Assembly (NCBI GenBank): GCA_007693785.1 | Contig: RECY01000025.1 | Location: 1-64,000 of the forward strand | Length of the DNA stretch: 64,000 nucleotides | DNA from: Phycisphaerales bacterium | GTDB lineage: Bacteria > Planctomycetota > Phycisphaerae > Phycisphaerales > UBA1924 | Direction of reading: 5' to 3' | Shown: positions 37,058 to 44,202 of the stretch, one piece after another | Layout of the letters: every line of letters starts with the position of its first letter | How positions within the stretch are numbered: the first letter of the stretch is position 1 | Program-made: the position numbers and the translations under genes | The notes under the pieces: generated by a model | What the model was told of the DNA's origin: nothing | The model's database searches: none | What the model saw: only the letters and a program-made list of their open reading frames with translations

Positions 37058-37854
37058 GGTGCGCCCCCGGGAGCGGGCTCGGACAAGCCGGGCTCGGACA
37101 AGCCGGACTCGGACAAGCCGGACTCGGGCGAACCGGGGTCGAGCAGGGCGAAGACGCGCACCCGGTCGGGCGGGCGCGTCACCCCCGCGCCGAGTTCGTC
37201 CATCGGAACACGGACGGCGGCGGCGACGCCGAACGGGTCGTCCTCGAATCGAGATTCTTCGGGGTCGCGGTTTTGCGGGTTCATTTCCAGACCGGGGCGT
37301 GCCCCGTTTTGCGCGCGCGCGGCGTCACGCGGGGAGGGGGCGTACCAGAGCGCGACCTCGACGGCGGCCGGGAGGCGGTCGAGCTCGGCGGCATCGAAGC
37401 GGTCGAGCCACTCGCGCCCGTCGAAGCAGCGGATCCGGAGGCGCTCGAAGGCCGCGGGGAGGTGGTCGGCCTCGCGCCCGAGGGTCAGCGTGAGCTGCTG
37501 ATCGGGCTCGTTGAAGCGGAGTTCGAACGCTCGTCGGGCGAGTTCGGGGAGCCCGTCGTCGAGCCCGGCGCGCGTGTCGCGCATCGCGAGGCGGATGGAC
37601 GCGGTCTCGGCGGTAAAGCCTTCGCCCGCGAGCGTCGCGACGGCGAGGGCACGCTCGAGCGCCTCGAACACCGCGCCGGCGGCGCGCTCGCGGTCCGCGG
37701 CGTGCAGGACGCGGGCGCGGGCGTCGATGATGTTCCAGGCGAAGGCCGCGACGCCGCCGGAGAGGATCACCAGCAGCGCGATCGCGAGCATGACCTCGAG
37801 CAACGTGAAGGCGCGGCGTGGGTTGCGCGTGCTGGTGACGGCGGGTGTGCTCAC
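37054..37854 (-). CDS. gspJ: T2SS minor pseudopilin GspJ-like
   Basis: A 266-residue pseudopilin started at a GTG (37852-37854) that overlaps the gspI stop by four bases. The prepilin signature is RRAFTLLEVMLAIALLVILSG, with Ala instead of Gly at -1 and the conserved Glu at +5. The globular domain includes RIRCFDGREWLDRFD and LPAAVEVALWYAP, typical of GspJ strands. The C-terminus holds a near-perfect short repeat (SGLSES-, PGLSEP-type) encoded by a 15-base tandem repeat at about 37080-37130. Upstream in-frame codons were rejected as Arg/His-rich read-through. Confidence 0.82.
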   Translation of the reverse strand: MSTPAVTSTRNPRRAFTLLEVMLAIALLVILSGGVAAFAWNIIDARARVLHAADRERAAGAVFEALERALAVATLAGEGFTAETASIRLAMRDTRAGLDDGLPELARRAFELRFNEPDQQLTLTLGREADHLPAAFERLRIRCFDGREWLDRFDAAELDRLPAAVEVALWYAPSPRDAARAQNGARPGLEMNPQNRDPEESRFEDDPFGVAAAVRVPMDELGAGVTRPPDRVRVFALLDPGSPESGLSESGLSEPGLSEPAPGGAP

Positions 37855-38315
37855 GGCGCGCCCTCCGGCCCGGCGAGGCGGAAGAGCCCGGCGGCGGTCG
37901 CCTCGGCGAGGGTGCGCCCTTGCGGATCGGCGCGTCGGGCGGTGATGCGCGCGAGCGTGAGCCCGCCGAAGGCGGTCGGCTCGGTGTCGATCTCGATTTC
38001 CCACCCGGTCTCTTCGGGCGGGGCGTTGTCGAAGGCGGCCCCGGCGGCGTCGTCGCCCGCGGCGAGGGCCCTCGGGTCGGCCGGGCCGATCAGCGATTCG
38101 GGAGAGGCGATCCCGGCGCGGAGCTTGGCGAGCGTGGACGCCGCGAGGTCGGTCGCGACCGCGGCTTCACGCGTGCGCACGGCGGTGTCGAGCGCCCGAC
38201 GCGTCGACGCGAGGATCGCGAGCCCGGCGGCGACGAAGATCGTGATCGCGGCGATCAGTTCCAGGAGCGCGGCCGCTCGGCGCGCGCGGGACGGTCGCGG
38301 CGTGCGCACGTTCAC
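37851..38315 (-). CDS. gspI: T2SS minor pseudopilin GspI-like
   Basis: A 154-residue pseudopilin. Its processing region RRAAALLELIAAITIFVAAG keeps Glu at +5 relative to a cleavage between two alanines, but the Gly normally at -1 is missing and Phe/Met at +1 is Ala. The remainder (TREAAVATDLAASTLAKLRAG, GWEIEIDTEP, LTLARITARR) fits the GspI pattern of a helix followed by three strands. It overlaps gspH upstream and gspJ downstream by four bases. Assigned as GspI mainly by position and length. Confidence 0.78.
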   Translation of the reverse strand: MNVRTPRPSRARRAAALLELIAAITIFVAAGLAILASTRRALDTAVRTREAAVATDLAASTLAKLRAGIASPESLIGPADPRALAAGDDAAGAAFDNAPPEETGWEIEIDTEPTAFGGLTLARITARRADPQGRTLAEATAAGLFRLAGPEGAP

Positions 38316-39235
38316 GGCGCACCGCCCGGGGCGGGCGCGAAACGGGGGTCGTCGACACTCCTCGGGTCGAGCGTCGGCGGGCTCGGCTCATCGGGCGGCG
38401 AGGGCGTGCCGGCCCACGCGAGGCGGATGGCGCCGGGCCAGCGGGCGACCCGGATCTCCGCTTCGCGCCCGCCCGGGCCGCGGGCGACCGCGGGCGTGAG
38501 AGCGCGGAACGAGCCGTCGGGCATGACGACCGCGATCGGGAGCCCGCCGGGCGGCAGGGGCTCGCGCGGGCGGGGGCGGGCGGCGTCGGCGCGGTCACCG
38601 CGCGGGAGCGGAGCGTCGGTGCCGAGGAGGTCGGCTCGTGGGTCATCGCCGGGGCCCGGAGCCGTGCTCATGCCGCTGCCCGGCGGTGCGGATCGCCGGT
38701 CGTCGGTTTCGCCCGGGGCGAAAGACACATCGCGTGGGAGGGTCAGCAGGACGCGCCCGACCTGGGCGAGGGCGGCCTGGGTGTCCGGCTCGGCGTTCTG
38801 CGGAGCGCTCGACCGGGGGTCGGGACGGGTGCTGGCGAGCGGTTCGAAATCGGGCTGAAGGCCGGGGTCGTCGCGGCCCTCGTCGGTCTCGAGAGGAATC
38901 GCAACGAGTTGCTGGAGGCGGTTGTGGGTTTCGCGGATGACCAGGAGCACCGGTCGCCCGGTGCGCTGCGCGTCGAGCCGGGCGTGGGTCGCGGCGGCCT
39001 GGAACTGGGCGGCGCTTTCGTCGGCGGCCCGCTGGCGCGCCAGCGCGAGCATGGGGGGGAGGGCGGCGGCCGAGAGCGCCGCGAGGAGCGCGACGGCAAC
39101 GAGCACCTCGAGAAGGGTGAAGCCTGTGCGCCGGGGTGTGGCAGGGCGTCCGGGCATTTGGGAAATCGCGGCCCTCTCTTGGACGGCGGCACGCCCGCCC
39201 GGGGTCGCTTTAGGGGCGGTCGGGCGAGCGTGCAT
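38312..39235 (-). CDS. gspH: T2SS minor pseudopilin GspH-like
   Basis: A 307-residue pseudopilin with the canonical signature RRTGFTLLEVLVAVALLAAL (Gly at -1, Phe +1, Glu +5). GspH is usually about 170 residues. The extra length comes from an acidic/proline-rich insert (about residues 125-235: GPGDDPRADLLGTDAPLPRGD and similar). It resumes with LPIAVVMPDGSFRALTPA, a GspH-like strand pair. Start uncertain: the ATG at 39157 (MPGRPATPRRTG) would give a short leader of 11 residues, more normal for a prepilin. Confidence 0.82.
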   Translation of the reverse strand: MHARPTAPKATPGGRAAVQERAAISQMPGRPATPRRTGFTLLEVLVAVALLAALSAAALPPMLALARQRAADESAAQFQAAATHARLDAQRTGRPVLLVIRETHNRLQQLVAIPLETDEGRDDPGLQPDFEPLASTRPDPRSSAPQNAEPDTQAALAQVGRVLLTLPRDVSFAPGETDDRRSAPPGSGMSTAPGPGDDPRADLLGTDAPLPRGDRADAARPRPREPLPPGGLPIAVVMPDGSFRALTPAVARGPGGREAEIRVARWPGAIRLAWAGTPSPPDEPSPPTLDPRSVDDPRFAPAPGGAP

Positions 39236-39285
39236 CGGGTGGTCCGGGTTTTGGGGCGAGCGAGGGTCAGCGTCGGCGTGCGGGG

Positions 39286-39825
39286 TCAGTTGCCGCCGAG
39301 CACATCGCCGAACCCGCCGCCGCCCATGCCGTTCTGCTCGTCGGACCAGTTGGTGATGTCGTCCTCGGTGCCTTCCTGACCGTCGGGGCCGTTGGACCAG
39401 AGGTCGTAACGGGATTCATCGGCGAACTCGGAGACTTCGCGGTAGCCCCATTCGTTGCCCCAGCGGTCGGTGGGCATGGGGTCGTTGAGGTAGGCGCGCC
39501 AGCGGTTTTCCTGCGCCTCGTCGTCGACCTGGAGAGCGTTGCGGTCCCAGAGGACGGCGAGGCCCTCCTCGTCGGTGGGCCAACGGTCCATGTCGAAGCG
39601 GAACTGGTCGAGGGCCTGGCGGAGGGTGTTCATATCGACGCGGGTGAGGTCGACCTTGGCGTCGTCTCGCCGCCCGAGAAGGGCGATGCCCACGAGCCCG
39701 GTGAGAGCGACGACCAGGGCGATGACGATCATGACCTCGATGAGGGTGAAGCCCCGTCGCCCGCGGAGGGCGACGCGGGGCGCGATGCGGCGTGTGCGGC
39801 AGGCGGTCTGCTGGGTCGGGTCCAT
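39286..39825 (-). CDS. gspG: T2SS major pseudopilin GspG
   Basis: A 179-residue major pseudopilin, the building block of the periplasmic pseudopilus. The processing site is RRGFTLIEVMIVIALVVAL (Gly/Phe, Glu +5). The globular domain shows the GspG landmarks: QFRFDMDRWPTDEEGLAVL, LNDPMPTDRWGNEWGY, and the calcium-binding loop YDLWSNGPDGQEGTEDDITNW, followed by a Gly-rich tail. The leader of about 24 residues is longer than usual. The ATG at 39825 has GGAG ten bases upstream. About 250 bases separate it from gspF, so it may have its own promoter for high expression. Confidence 0.92.
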   Translation of the reverse strand: MDPTQQTACRTRRIAPRVALRGRRGFTLIEVMIVIALVVALTGLVGIALLGRRDDAKVDLTRVDMNTLRQALDQFRFDMDRWPTDEEGLAVLWDRNALQVDDEAQENRWRAYLNDPMPTDRWGNEWGYREVSEFADESRYDLWSNGPDGQEGTEDDITNWSDEQNGMGGGGFGDVLGGN

Positions 39826-40071
39826 CGGGTGTGCTCTCCGTGACGGGTCTGGTCTTCCGTGACTCGTGGTGGCTCGGGCGGCGGGCCGCGAAGACAGAGG
39901 CGGTCGCCGGCCTGCTCGAACTGGCAAAGGCTAGTTCACACTAGCAAAAGACGCGAACGGGCACAACCCCGCGATTCGGGAAGCCCGGTTTTTCTCCGAA
40001 CATCGATGCAGAAGGCTCGCTGCTCGGCTCTCCGGGGCTACCACTCGGTCTCGCGGCGGGTTGCGTATGGG
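39826..40071. other. Intergenic region gspF-gspG with a perfect inverted repeat
   Basis: Roughly 245 bases with one notable element: GCTAGT-TCAC-ACTAGC at 39930-39945, a perfect 6-bp inverted repeat in a locally AT-richer patch. It lies about 105 bases before the gspG ATG and could be an operator for gspG. No clear -35/-10 pair could be assigned. Confidence 0.35.
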
Positions 40072-41253
40072 TCAGGCCTGCAGTTGGGTCATCGGCAGGA
40101 TGAGCCCGATTGCGACAACGGCGACCACCCCGGCGATCGCGAGGAGCATCGCCGGCTCGATCAGCTTGACCGCGGTGGAGAGCAGGCGGTCGACGCGGCG
40201 TTCGATCGTCTCGGCGATGGTGACCAAGACCTGGTCGAGCGTGTTGGCGTCCTCGGCGACGCTGATCATCTCGACGATCTCGGCCTCGAAAAGCCCGCTC
40301 TCGGCGAGGGGGACGGCGAGGCGGTCGCCCTGGCGGACGGCTTCGGTCGCGGCGTCGATCGCGTCTTCCATCAGCAGGTTGCCGGCGGCCTGCTTGGCGA
40401 TCTTCATCGCCTGGAGCATGGGGACGCCGTTGGCGAGGAGGGTTCCGAGCATGCGGCAGAAGCGGGCGGCGGCGAGGGAGCGGGTGATCGGGCCGACGAT
40501 GGGGGCGCGGGTGCGGGCGATCGCGAGGGCGCGCCGGACGTCCGCACGCTTGCGGAGGCGCCACCAGGCGATCGCGAGGAGGGCGACGACGGTGATGGTG
40601 ACGGGGCCGTAGGCGCCGAAGGCGTCGGAGAGGCCGAAGACGAAGCTGGTGATGGGCGGGATGCGGTCGAGGGACTCGAAGAGAGGCCGGAACATGGGGA
40701 CGAAGAACCAGAAGACGCCCATGAGGATGAGCCCGCCGAAGACGATGAGGATCGCGGGGTAGAAAAGGTTGCCGACGATTTTGGCGCGCATCTCGGCCTG
40801 CTGCTCGACGAAGGTGCCGAGGCGGGCGAGGACCTGCTCGAGGAAGCCCCCCTTCTCGCCGGCGCGGACCATCGCGACATGGATCGCGGGGAAGACCTCC
40901 GGGCGTCGCTCCATCGCGACGGCGAGTTCTTCGCCCTCGGCGACGCGGTCGGCGAGCTCTCGGAAGACCTCGGCCTCGCGCGGGCGGCTGGTTTTGCCGC
41001 CGAGGAGCTTGAGGGAGCGGAGGATGGGGACGCCGACGCGGATGAGGTCGGCGAGTTGGGTGTAGTTCATCGCGAGGCGTCGGGCGGGGAGGCCGGAGCG
41101 AAGACGCGGGCGCTCTTTTTTGAGCCGGACGGTGATGGGCGAGAGCTTGCGGGCTTCGAGTTCGGCGAGGGCGACGGCCTCGGAGGGGGCGGCGATCGCG
41201 CCGGTGTCCCGGGTACCGGCGGGGTTGATGGCGACGTACTCGAAGTTGGGCAT
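40072..41253 (-). CDS. gspF: T2SS inner-membrane platform protein GspF
   Basis: A 393-residue polytopic protein, normal GspF length. It has two homologous T2SSF domains. The first is in MNYTQLADLIRVGVPILRSL, with VAMVRAGEKGGFLEQVLARLG. The second is in FCRMLGTLLANGVPMLQAM, with EMISVAEDANTLDQVLVTIAE. TMs are near FYPAILIVFGGLILMGVFWFFVP, VTITVVALLAIAWW and LLAIAGVVAVVAIGLILPM. GspF organises the platform and interacts with GspE, which is not in this window. The ATG at 41253 (MPNFEYVAINPAG) is chosen because it matches the family N-terminus; the upstream frame is low complexity. It is the first gene of the gsp run. Confidence 0.92.
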   Translation of the reverse strand: MPNFEYVAINPAGTRDTGAIAAPSEAVALAELEARKLSPITVRLKKERPRLRSGLPARRLAMNYTQLADLIRVGVPILRSLKLLGGKTSRPREAEVFRELADRVAEGEELAVAMERRPEVFPAIHVAMVRAGEKGGFLEQVLARLGTFVEQQAEMRAKIVGNLFYPAILIVFGGLILMGVFWFFVPMFRPLFESLDRIPPITSFVFGLSDAFGAYGPVTITVVALLAIAWWRLRKRADVRRALAIARTRAPIVGPITRSLAAARFCRMLGTLLANGVPMLQAMKIAKQAAGNLLMEDAIDAATEAVRQGDRLAVPLAESGLFEAEIVEMISVAEDANTLDQVLVTIAETIERRVDRLLSTAVKLIEPAMLLAIAGVVAVVAIGLILPMTQLQA

Positions 41254-41346
41254 GCTTTGGAGAGTGTATCGGAAGGGGGAGGGAGGATGGGGAGCCCGGA
41301 AAAGCTGCGCCGGGGCGGCTTCGCGTTTCCGGGGCACCGGAGATTT

Positions 41347-41365
41347 GAGAGAGAGAGAGAGAGAG
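41347..41365. repeat. (GA)n microsatellite
   Basis: Nineteen bases of uninterrupted GA dinucleotide (nine and a half units) about 95 bases upstream of the gspF start. Unusual in this GC-rich genome; such tracts can slip in length. Confidence 0.7.
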
Positions 41366-41391
41366 GAAAAGGAAATAAGGAGCTTTGGAGA

Positions 41392-41410
41392 GACGGGCGG
41401 GACGCCCGTC
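41392..41410 (-). repeat. Short palindromic repeat, family B copy 2
   Basis: GACGGGCG-GGA-CGCCCGTC, a perfect 8-bp stem with 3-base loop. Read on the minus strand it shares the frame CGTGG-x-ACGGGCGTC-x-CGCCCGT with the terminator at 6340-6368, but lacks the following T-run. Confidence 0.65.
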
Positions 41411-41442
41411 CCACGAGGATGGGGAGGGGGGGAAGAGGGCAA

Positions 41443-41461
41443 CACAACTCGGAGAGCTGTG
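41443..41461 (-). repeat. Short palindromic repeat, family A copy 3
   Basis: On the minus strand CACAGCTC-TCC-GAGTTGTG with GGTGG before it and a pyrimidine-rich tail after it, as in the two other copies. It lies 21 bases beyond the glutathione peroxidase stop, and a family B palindrome follows 32 bases further on, so the two families are found together here. Confidence 0.65.
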
Positions 41462-41481
41462 CCACCTTTGGGGAGGGAGCG

Positions 41482-42126
41482 TTACTCGGCGAGGAGGGCT
41501 TCGAGTTTTTCGATCAGTTCGGGGGCGTCGGGGCGGGTGCGGGGTTCGTAGCGGGCGACGGCGTGCCCTTGGCGGTTGACGAGGAACTTGGTGAAGTTCC
41601 AGCGGGGCTGGCCGCCGAGTGGTTCGTCGAGGGCGGCGAGCTGCTTGTAGAGCGGGTGGGCGTCGTCGCCGGTAACGGTGATCTTGGTGAAGAGGGGGAA
41701 CTCGACGCCGTAGGTGGTTTCGCAGAACTCGGCGATCTGGCGGTTGGAGCCGGGCTCCTGGTTGCCGAAGTCGTTGGCGGGGAAGGCGAGGATTTCGAAG
41801 CCGACCTCGTGGTATTTCTCGCGGAGGGCCTGGAGCTGGGCGTACTGCGGCGTGAGCCCGCACCGGCTGGCGACGTTGACGATCATGACGACGCGCCCGC
41901 GGAAGCGTTCAAGCTGGACGGGTTCGCCTTCGATGTTGTCGATGGTGTAGTGCAGGACGTCGGCGGGGTGACGATCGCCGACGGGTTGGAGGGCGGCCGG
42001 CTGCTCGGCGGCGCGGGCGCCGGGGGTGGAAGCGGTGAGGTGAAGCGTCGCGGCGATCGCGCCGGTCGCGAGCAGGGCGGCGGCGAGGGCGGCCGGGGCC
42101 CGGGTGTCGATTGAGCAGCATGGCAT
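41482..42126 (-). CDS. Glutathione peroxidase family protein, exported, cysteine type
   Basis: A 214-residue thiol peroxidase that reduces hydroperoxides. The catalytic site NVASRCGLTPQY carries Cys (about C89), not selenocysteine. The partner residues Gln in FPANDFGNQEPGS and Trp-Asn in RWNFTKFL are present. An N-terminal hydrophobic segment (ALAAALLATGAIAATLHLTA) ending near ARAAEQ suggests export to the periplasm; in that compartment thioredoxin-like donors are more likely than glutathione. The ATG at 42126 is preferred; the frame continues upstream only as Arg/Pro-rich antisense. Divergent from the pterin synthase gene. Confidence 0.9.
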   Translation of the reverse strand: MPCCSIDTRAPAALAAALLATGAIAATLHLTASTPGARAAEQPAALQPVGDRHPADVLHYTIDNIEGEPVQLERFRGRVVMIVNVASRCGLTPQYAQLQALREKYHEVGFEILAFPANDFGNQEPGSNRQIAEFCETTYGVEFPLFTKITVTGDDAHPLYKQLAALDEPLGGQPRWNFTKFLVNRQGHAVARYEPRTRPDAPELIEKLEALLAE

Positions 42127-42255
42127 GGCGTGGTCTCCGGCTCCGGGTGGTGTGGGCGATGCGGCAGGTGCATCCTTGGGTTCACGGTACGCGAAACGGG
42201 CGGCTTGCGAGGCGGGGGACGTGTTCGTCGGTTTGGGTTCGGTAGGATTCGTGGC

Positions 42256-43095
42256 ATGATCGAGCTTCGACGTTGCGTCCGACTCGTGATCAACCCGCCG
42301 GGGGCGGGCGGTGATGCGGGTGCGCCGGATTTTTCGGGGTCGAACGGGTTCGGGGGGACGCCGCCGGCGCGGGGGCTGGCCCGGTATTACGAGTTTGAGG
42401 TGACGTGCCGGGGCGAAGCGGACGCGGCGACGGGGTATCTGATCAATATTAAGGACGTGGACCGGGCGGTGCGTGCGACGGTCGGGCCGCGGGTGTTCGA
42501 GGCGTGCCGGGACGAGCCCTGGACGGAGCCGGCGTCGATGCTGCCGGGGCTGGCCGAGTCGCTGGCGTCGGCGCTGCCGGTGCGGCTGGCGCGGCTGCGG
42601 TGGCGGGTGACACCGACCTATAGCGTGGAGATCGAGATGGACAGCGATCGCGAGACGGGCGATGTGGTGGTGCTGCGGCAGCGGTTCGATTTCGCGGCCG
42701 CACACCGCCTGCACGACCCGGCGCAGAGCGACGAGGCAAACCGGGCCCTCTTCGGCAAGTGCAACAACCCGAGCGGGCACGGTCACAACTATCAGGTGGA
42801 GCCGGCGGTTGAGGTGTCGGTCCGGGAGACGGGCGAGGGGGTGGGGTTTACGCTGGCGAACCTGGAGCGGCTGACCGAGGCGGCTGTGATCGAGCCGTTC
42901 GACCACACGCACCTTAATCGGGACACCGAGGATTTTGGGCCCGGGGGTGTGAACCCGTCGGTGGAGCACATGGCGCGGGTGTTCTTCGAGCGGCTGCGGT
43001 CGGCGATGGCGTCGGACGAGGGCGGGCGGGGGGCTCGCCTGCGGTCGGTTCGGGTCTGGGAGACGGACCGGACGAGCGCAACGTATCCGGGCTGA
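42256..43095 (+). CDS. 6-pyruvoyl-tetrahydropterin synthase / QueD family protein with two related halves
   Basis: A 279-residue protein. The C-terminal half is a complete PTPS/QueD domain: RFDFAAAHRLHD (zinc His), GKCNNPSGHGHNYQVEP (catalytic Cys and two zinc His), FDHTHLN, and a final Glu in VRVWETDRTSATY. The N-terminal half (LARYYEFEVTCRGEADAATGYLINIKDVDRAV) is also PTPS-like (GYLINIKDVD corresponds to the GMVxDFxxLK segment) but lacks the zinc histidines. QueD makes 6-carboxy-tetrahydropterin for queuosine/7-deazaguanine; PTPS acts in tetrahydrobiopterin synthesis. Cys and the spacing favour a 6-carboxytetrahydropterin synthase. No other que genes are adjacent. Confidence 0.85.
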   Translation: MIELRRCVRLVINPPGAGGDAGAPDFSGSNGFGGTPPARGLARYYEFEVTCRGEADAATGYLINIKDVDRAVRATVGPRVFEACRDEPWTEPASMLPGLAESLASALPVRLARLRWRVTPTYSVEIEMDSDRETGDVVVLRQRFDFAAAHRLHDPAQSDEANRALFGKCNNPSGHGHNYQVEPAVEVSVRETGEGVGFTLANLERLTEAAVIEPFDHTHLNRDTEDFGPGGVNPSVEHMARVFFERLRSAMASDEGGRGARLRSVRVWETDRTSATYPG

Positions 43096-43151
43096 GCCCG
43101 GGCTGAGCGGCCTGGATGGGGCTGGGATGAGCCGAGGATGCGGCGGGCGGG

Positions 43152-43179
43152 TTGACTTCTGGATCGGGCGGGGCACAAT
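43152..43179 (+). promoter_or_regulatory. Candidate sigma-70-type promoter of the metal ABC operon
   Basis: TTGACT (43152-43157) then 16 bases and CACAAT (43174-43179), close to TTGACA/TATAAT. It ends only seven bases before the troA ATG, so the transcript would be nearly leaderless or start within the palindrome. There is no Shine-Dalgarno sequence before the ATG. Confidence 0.45.
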
Positions 43180-43194
43180 GTAGCCATGGCTACA
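43179..43194. promoter_or_regulatory. Perfect 16-bp palindrome over the troA start codon; candidate metalloregulator operator
   Basis: TGTAGCCATGGCTACA, a perfect palindrome whose centre is the ATG start codon and whose left edge touches the putative -10 box. Its form (TAGCC/GGCTA arms) is like operators of DtxR/MntR-family metal sensors. The operon it controls encodes two DtxR-like domains. Binding is an inference. Confidence 0.5.
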
Positions 43195-44202
43195 AAATCG
43201 CGCACGGGACGGGTCGGCACGTGGATCGCGGCGGCGCTTGCGCTGGTCGGGTGTCTCGGCGCTTCGGCGTCGGGCTCGGGGCGCGATGATGCGCGCGAGC
43301 CGATCCGGGTGCTGGCGACGACGGGCATCATCGCGGACGCAGCATCGGCGATCGGGGGCGATCGGGTGCGGGTGACGACGCTGATGGGCCCGGGCGTGGA
43401 CCCCCACCTCTACCGCCCGACACGGGAGGACGCGCGGGCGATCGTGCGGGCGGATGTGATCCTGAAGAACGGCTTCATGCTCGAGGGACGGATGGGGGAG
43501 TCGTTCGAGCGAGCGGCCCGGGCCGGGCGGCGCGTGGTGGCTGTGGCGGAGGGGCTCCCTGCGGAGGCGCTCTTGCTTGAGGACGAGGGGGCGGCGACGG
43601 ACCCGCACGTGTGGATGTCGCCGCGGGTGTGGGCGCACGCCGTGGAACGCGTGGCGAGCGTGCTGATCGAGGCGGAGCCGAGTTCGCGGGAGGTGTTCGA
43701 GGCGAACGCGGGCGAGTACCTCGAGCGGCTGCGTGCGCTCGACGCGTACGCGAGCGAGGTGCTGGGGACGATCCCGGAGAAGCGGCGCGTGCTGGTGACG
43801 GCGCACGACGCGTTCGGGTATCTCGGGGCGGCGTACGGGCTCGAGGTCGTCGGGATCCAGGGCCTGAGCACCGAGAGCGAGGCGGGCGTGCGCCGGATCG
43901 AGCGGATGGTGTCGCTGATCGTGGAGCGTGAGGTGCCGGCGGTGTTTATTGAGACCACGGTGACGGACCGGAACGTGCGCGCGCTGGTGGCGGGCGTGGA
44001 GCGTCGCGGGCGGACGCTGACGATCGGCGGGGAGCTCTACAGCGACGCGTTGGGCGAGGTCGGCTCGCCCGGGGAGACGTATTTCGGGATGTTCGAGCAC
44101 AACATCGAGACGATCGCACGCGGTCTGGGTGGTTCGTCGCCGAGCGGCGGGTTTGCGCGTTGGGTGCGCGATCGTGCGGGCTCGGGGGGTGGTGGGCGTT
44201 GA
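43186..44202 (+). CDS. Metal ABC transporter substrate-binding lipoprotein (TroA/MntC/YtgA type)
   Basis: A 338-residue cluster A-I (cluster 9) metal-binding protein. A signal segment [12 protein letters not shown] ends in a lipobox with Cys at about residue 23. Metal ligands typical of TroA/YtgA are visible: H74 (VDPHLYRP), H141 (DPHVWMSP), H207 ([10 protein letters not shown]) and D287 (LYSDALGE). It lacks the His-rich loop of zinc-specific ZnuA, which favours manganese or iron. First gene of a four-gene operon, overlapping the ATPase gene by four bases (TTGA). Confidence 0.92.
   Translation: MATKSRTGRVGTWIAAALALVGCLGASASGSGRDDAREPIRVLATTGIIADAASAIGGDRVRVTTLMGPGVDPHLYRPTREDARAIVRADVILKNGFMLEGRMGESFERAARAGRRVVAVAEGLPAEALLLEDEGAATDPHVWMSPRVWAHAVERVASVLIEAEPSSREVFEANAGEYLERLRALDAYASEVLGTIPEKRRVLVTAHDAFGYLGAAYGLEVVGIQGLSTESEAGVRRIERMVSLIVEREVPAVFIETTVTDRNVRALVAGVERRGRTLTIGGELYSDALGEVGSPGETYFGMFEHNIETIARGLGGSSPSGGFARWVRDRAGSGGGGR

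Noticed and set aside
41482-42126. Selenocysteine-containing glutathione peroxidase
   Set aside because: The active-site codon is for cysteine (SRCGLTPQ), with no in-frame TGA.
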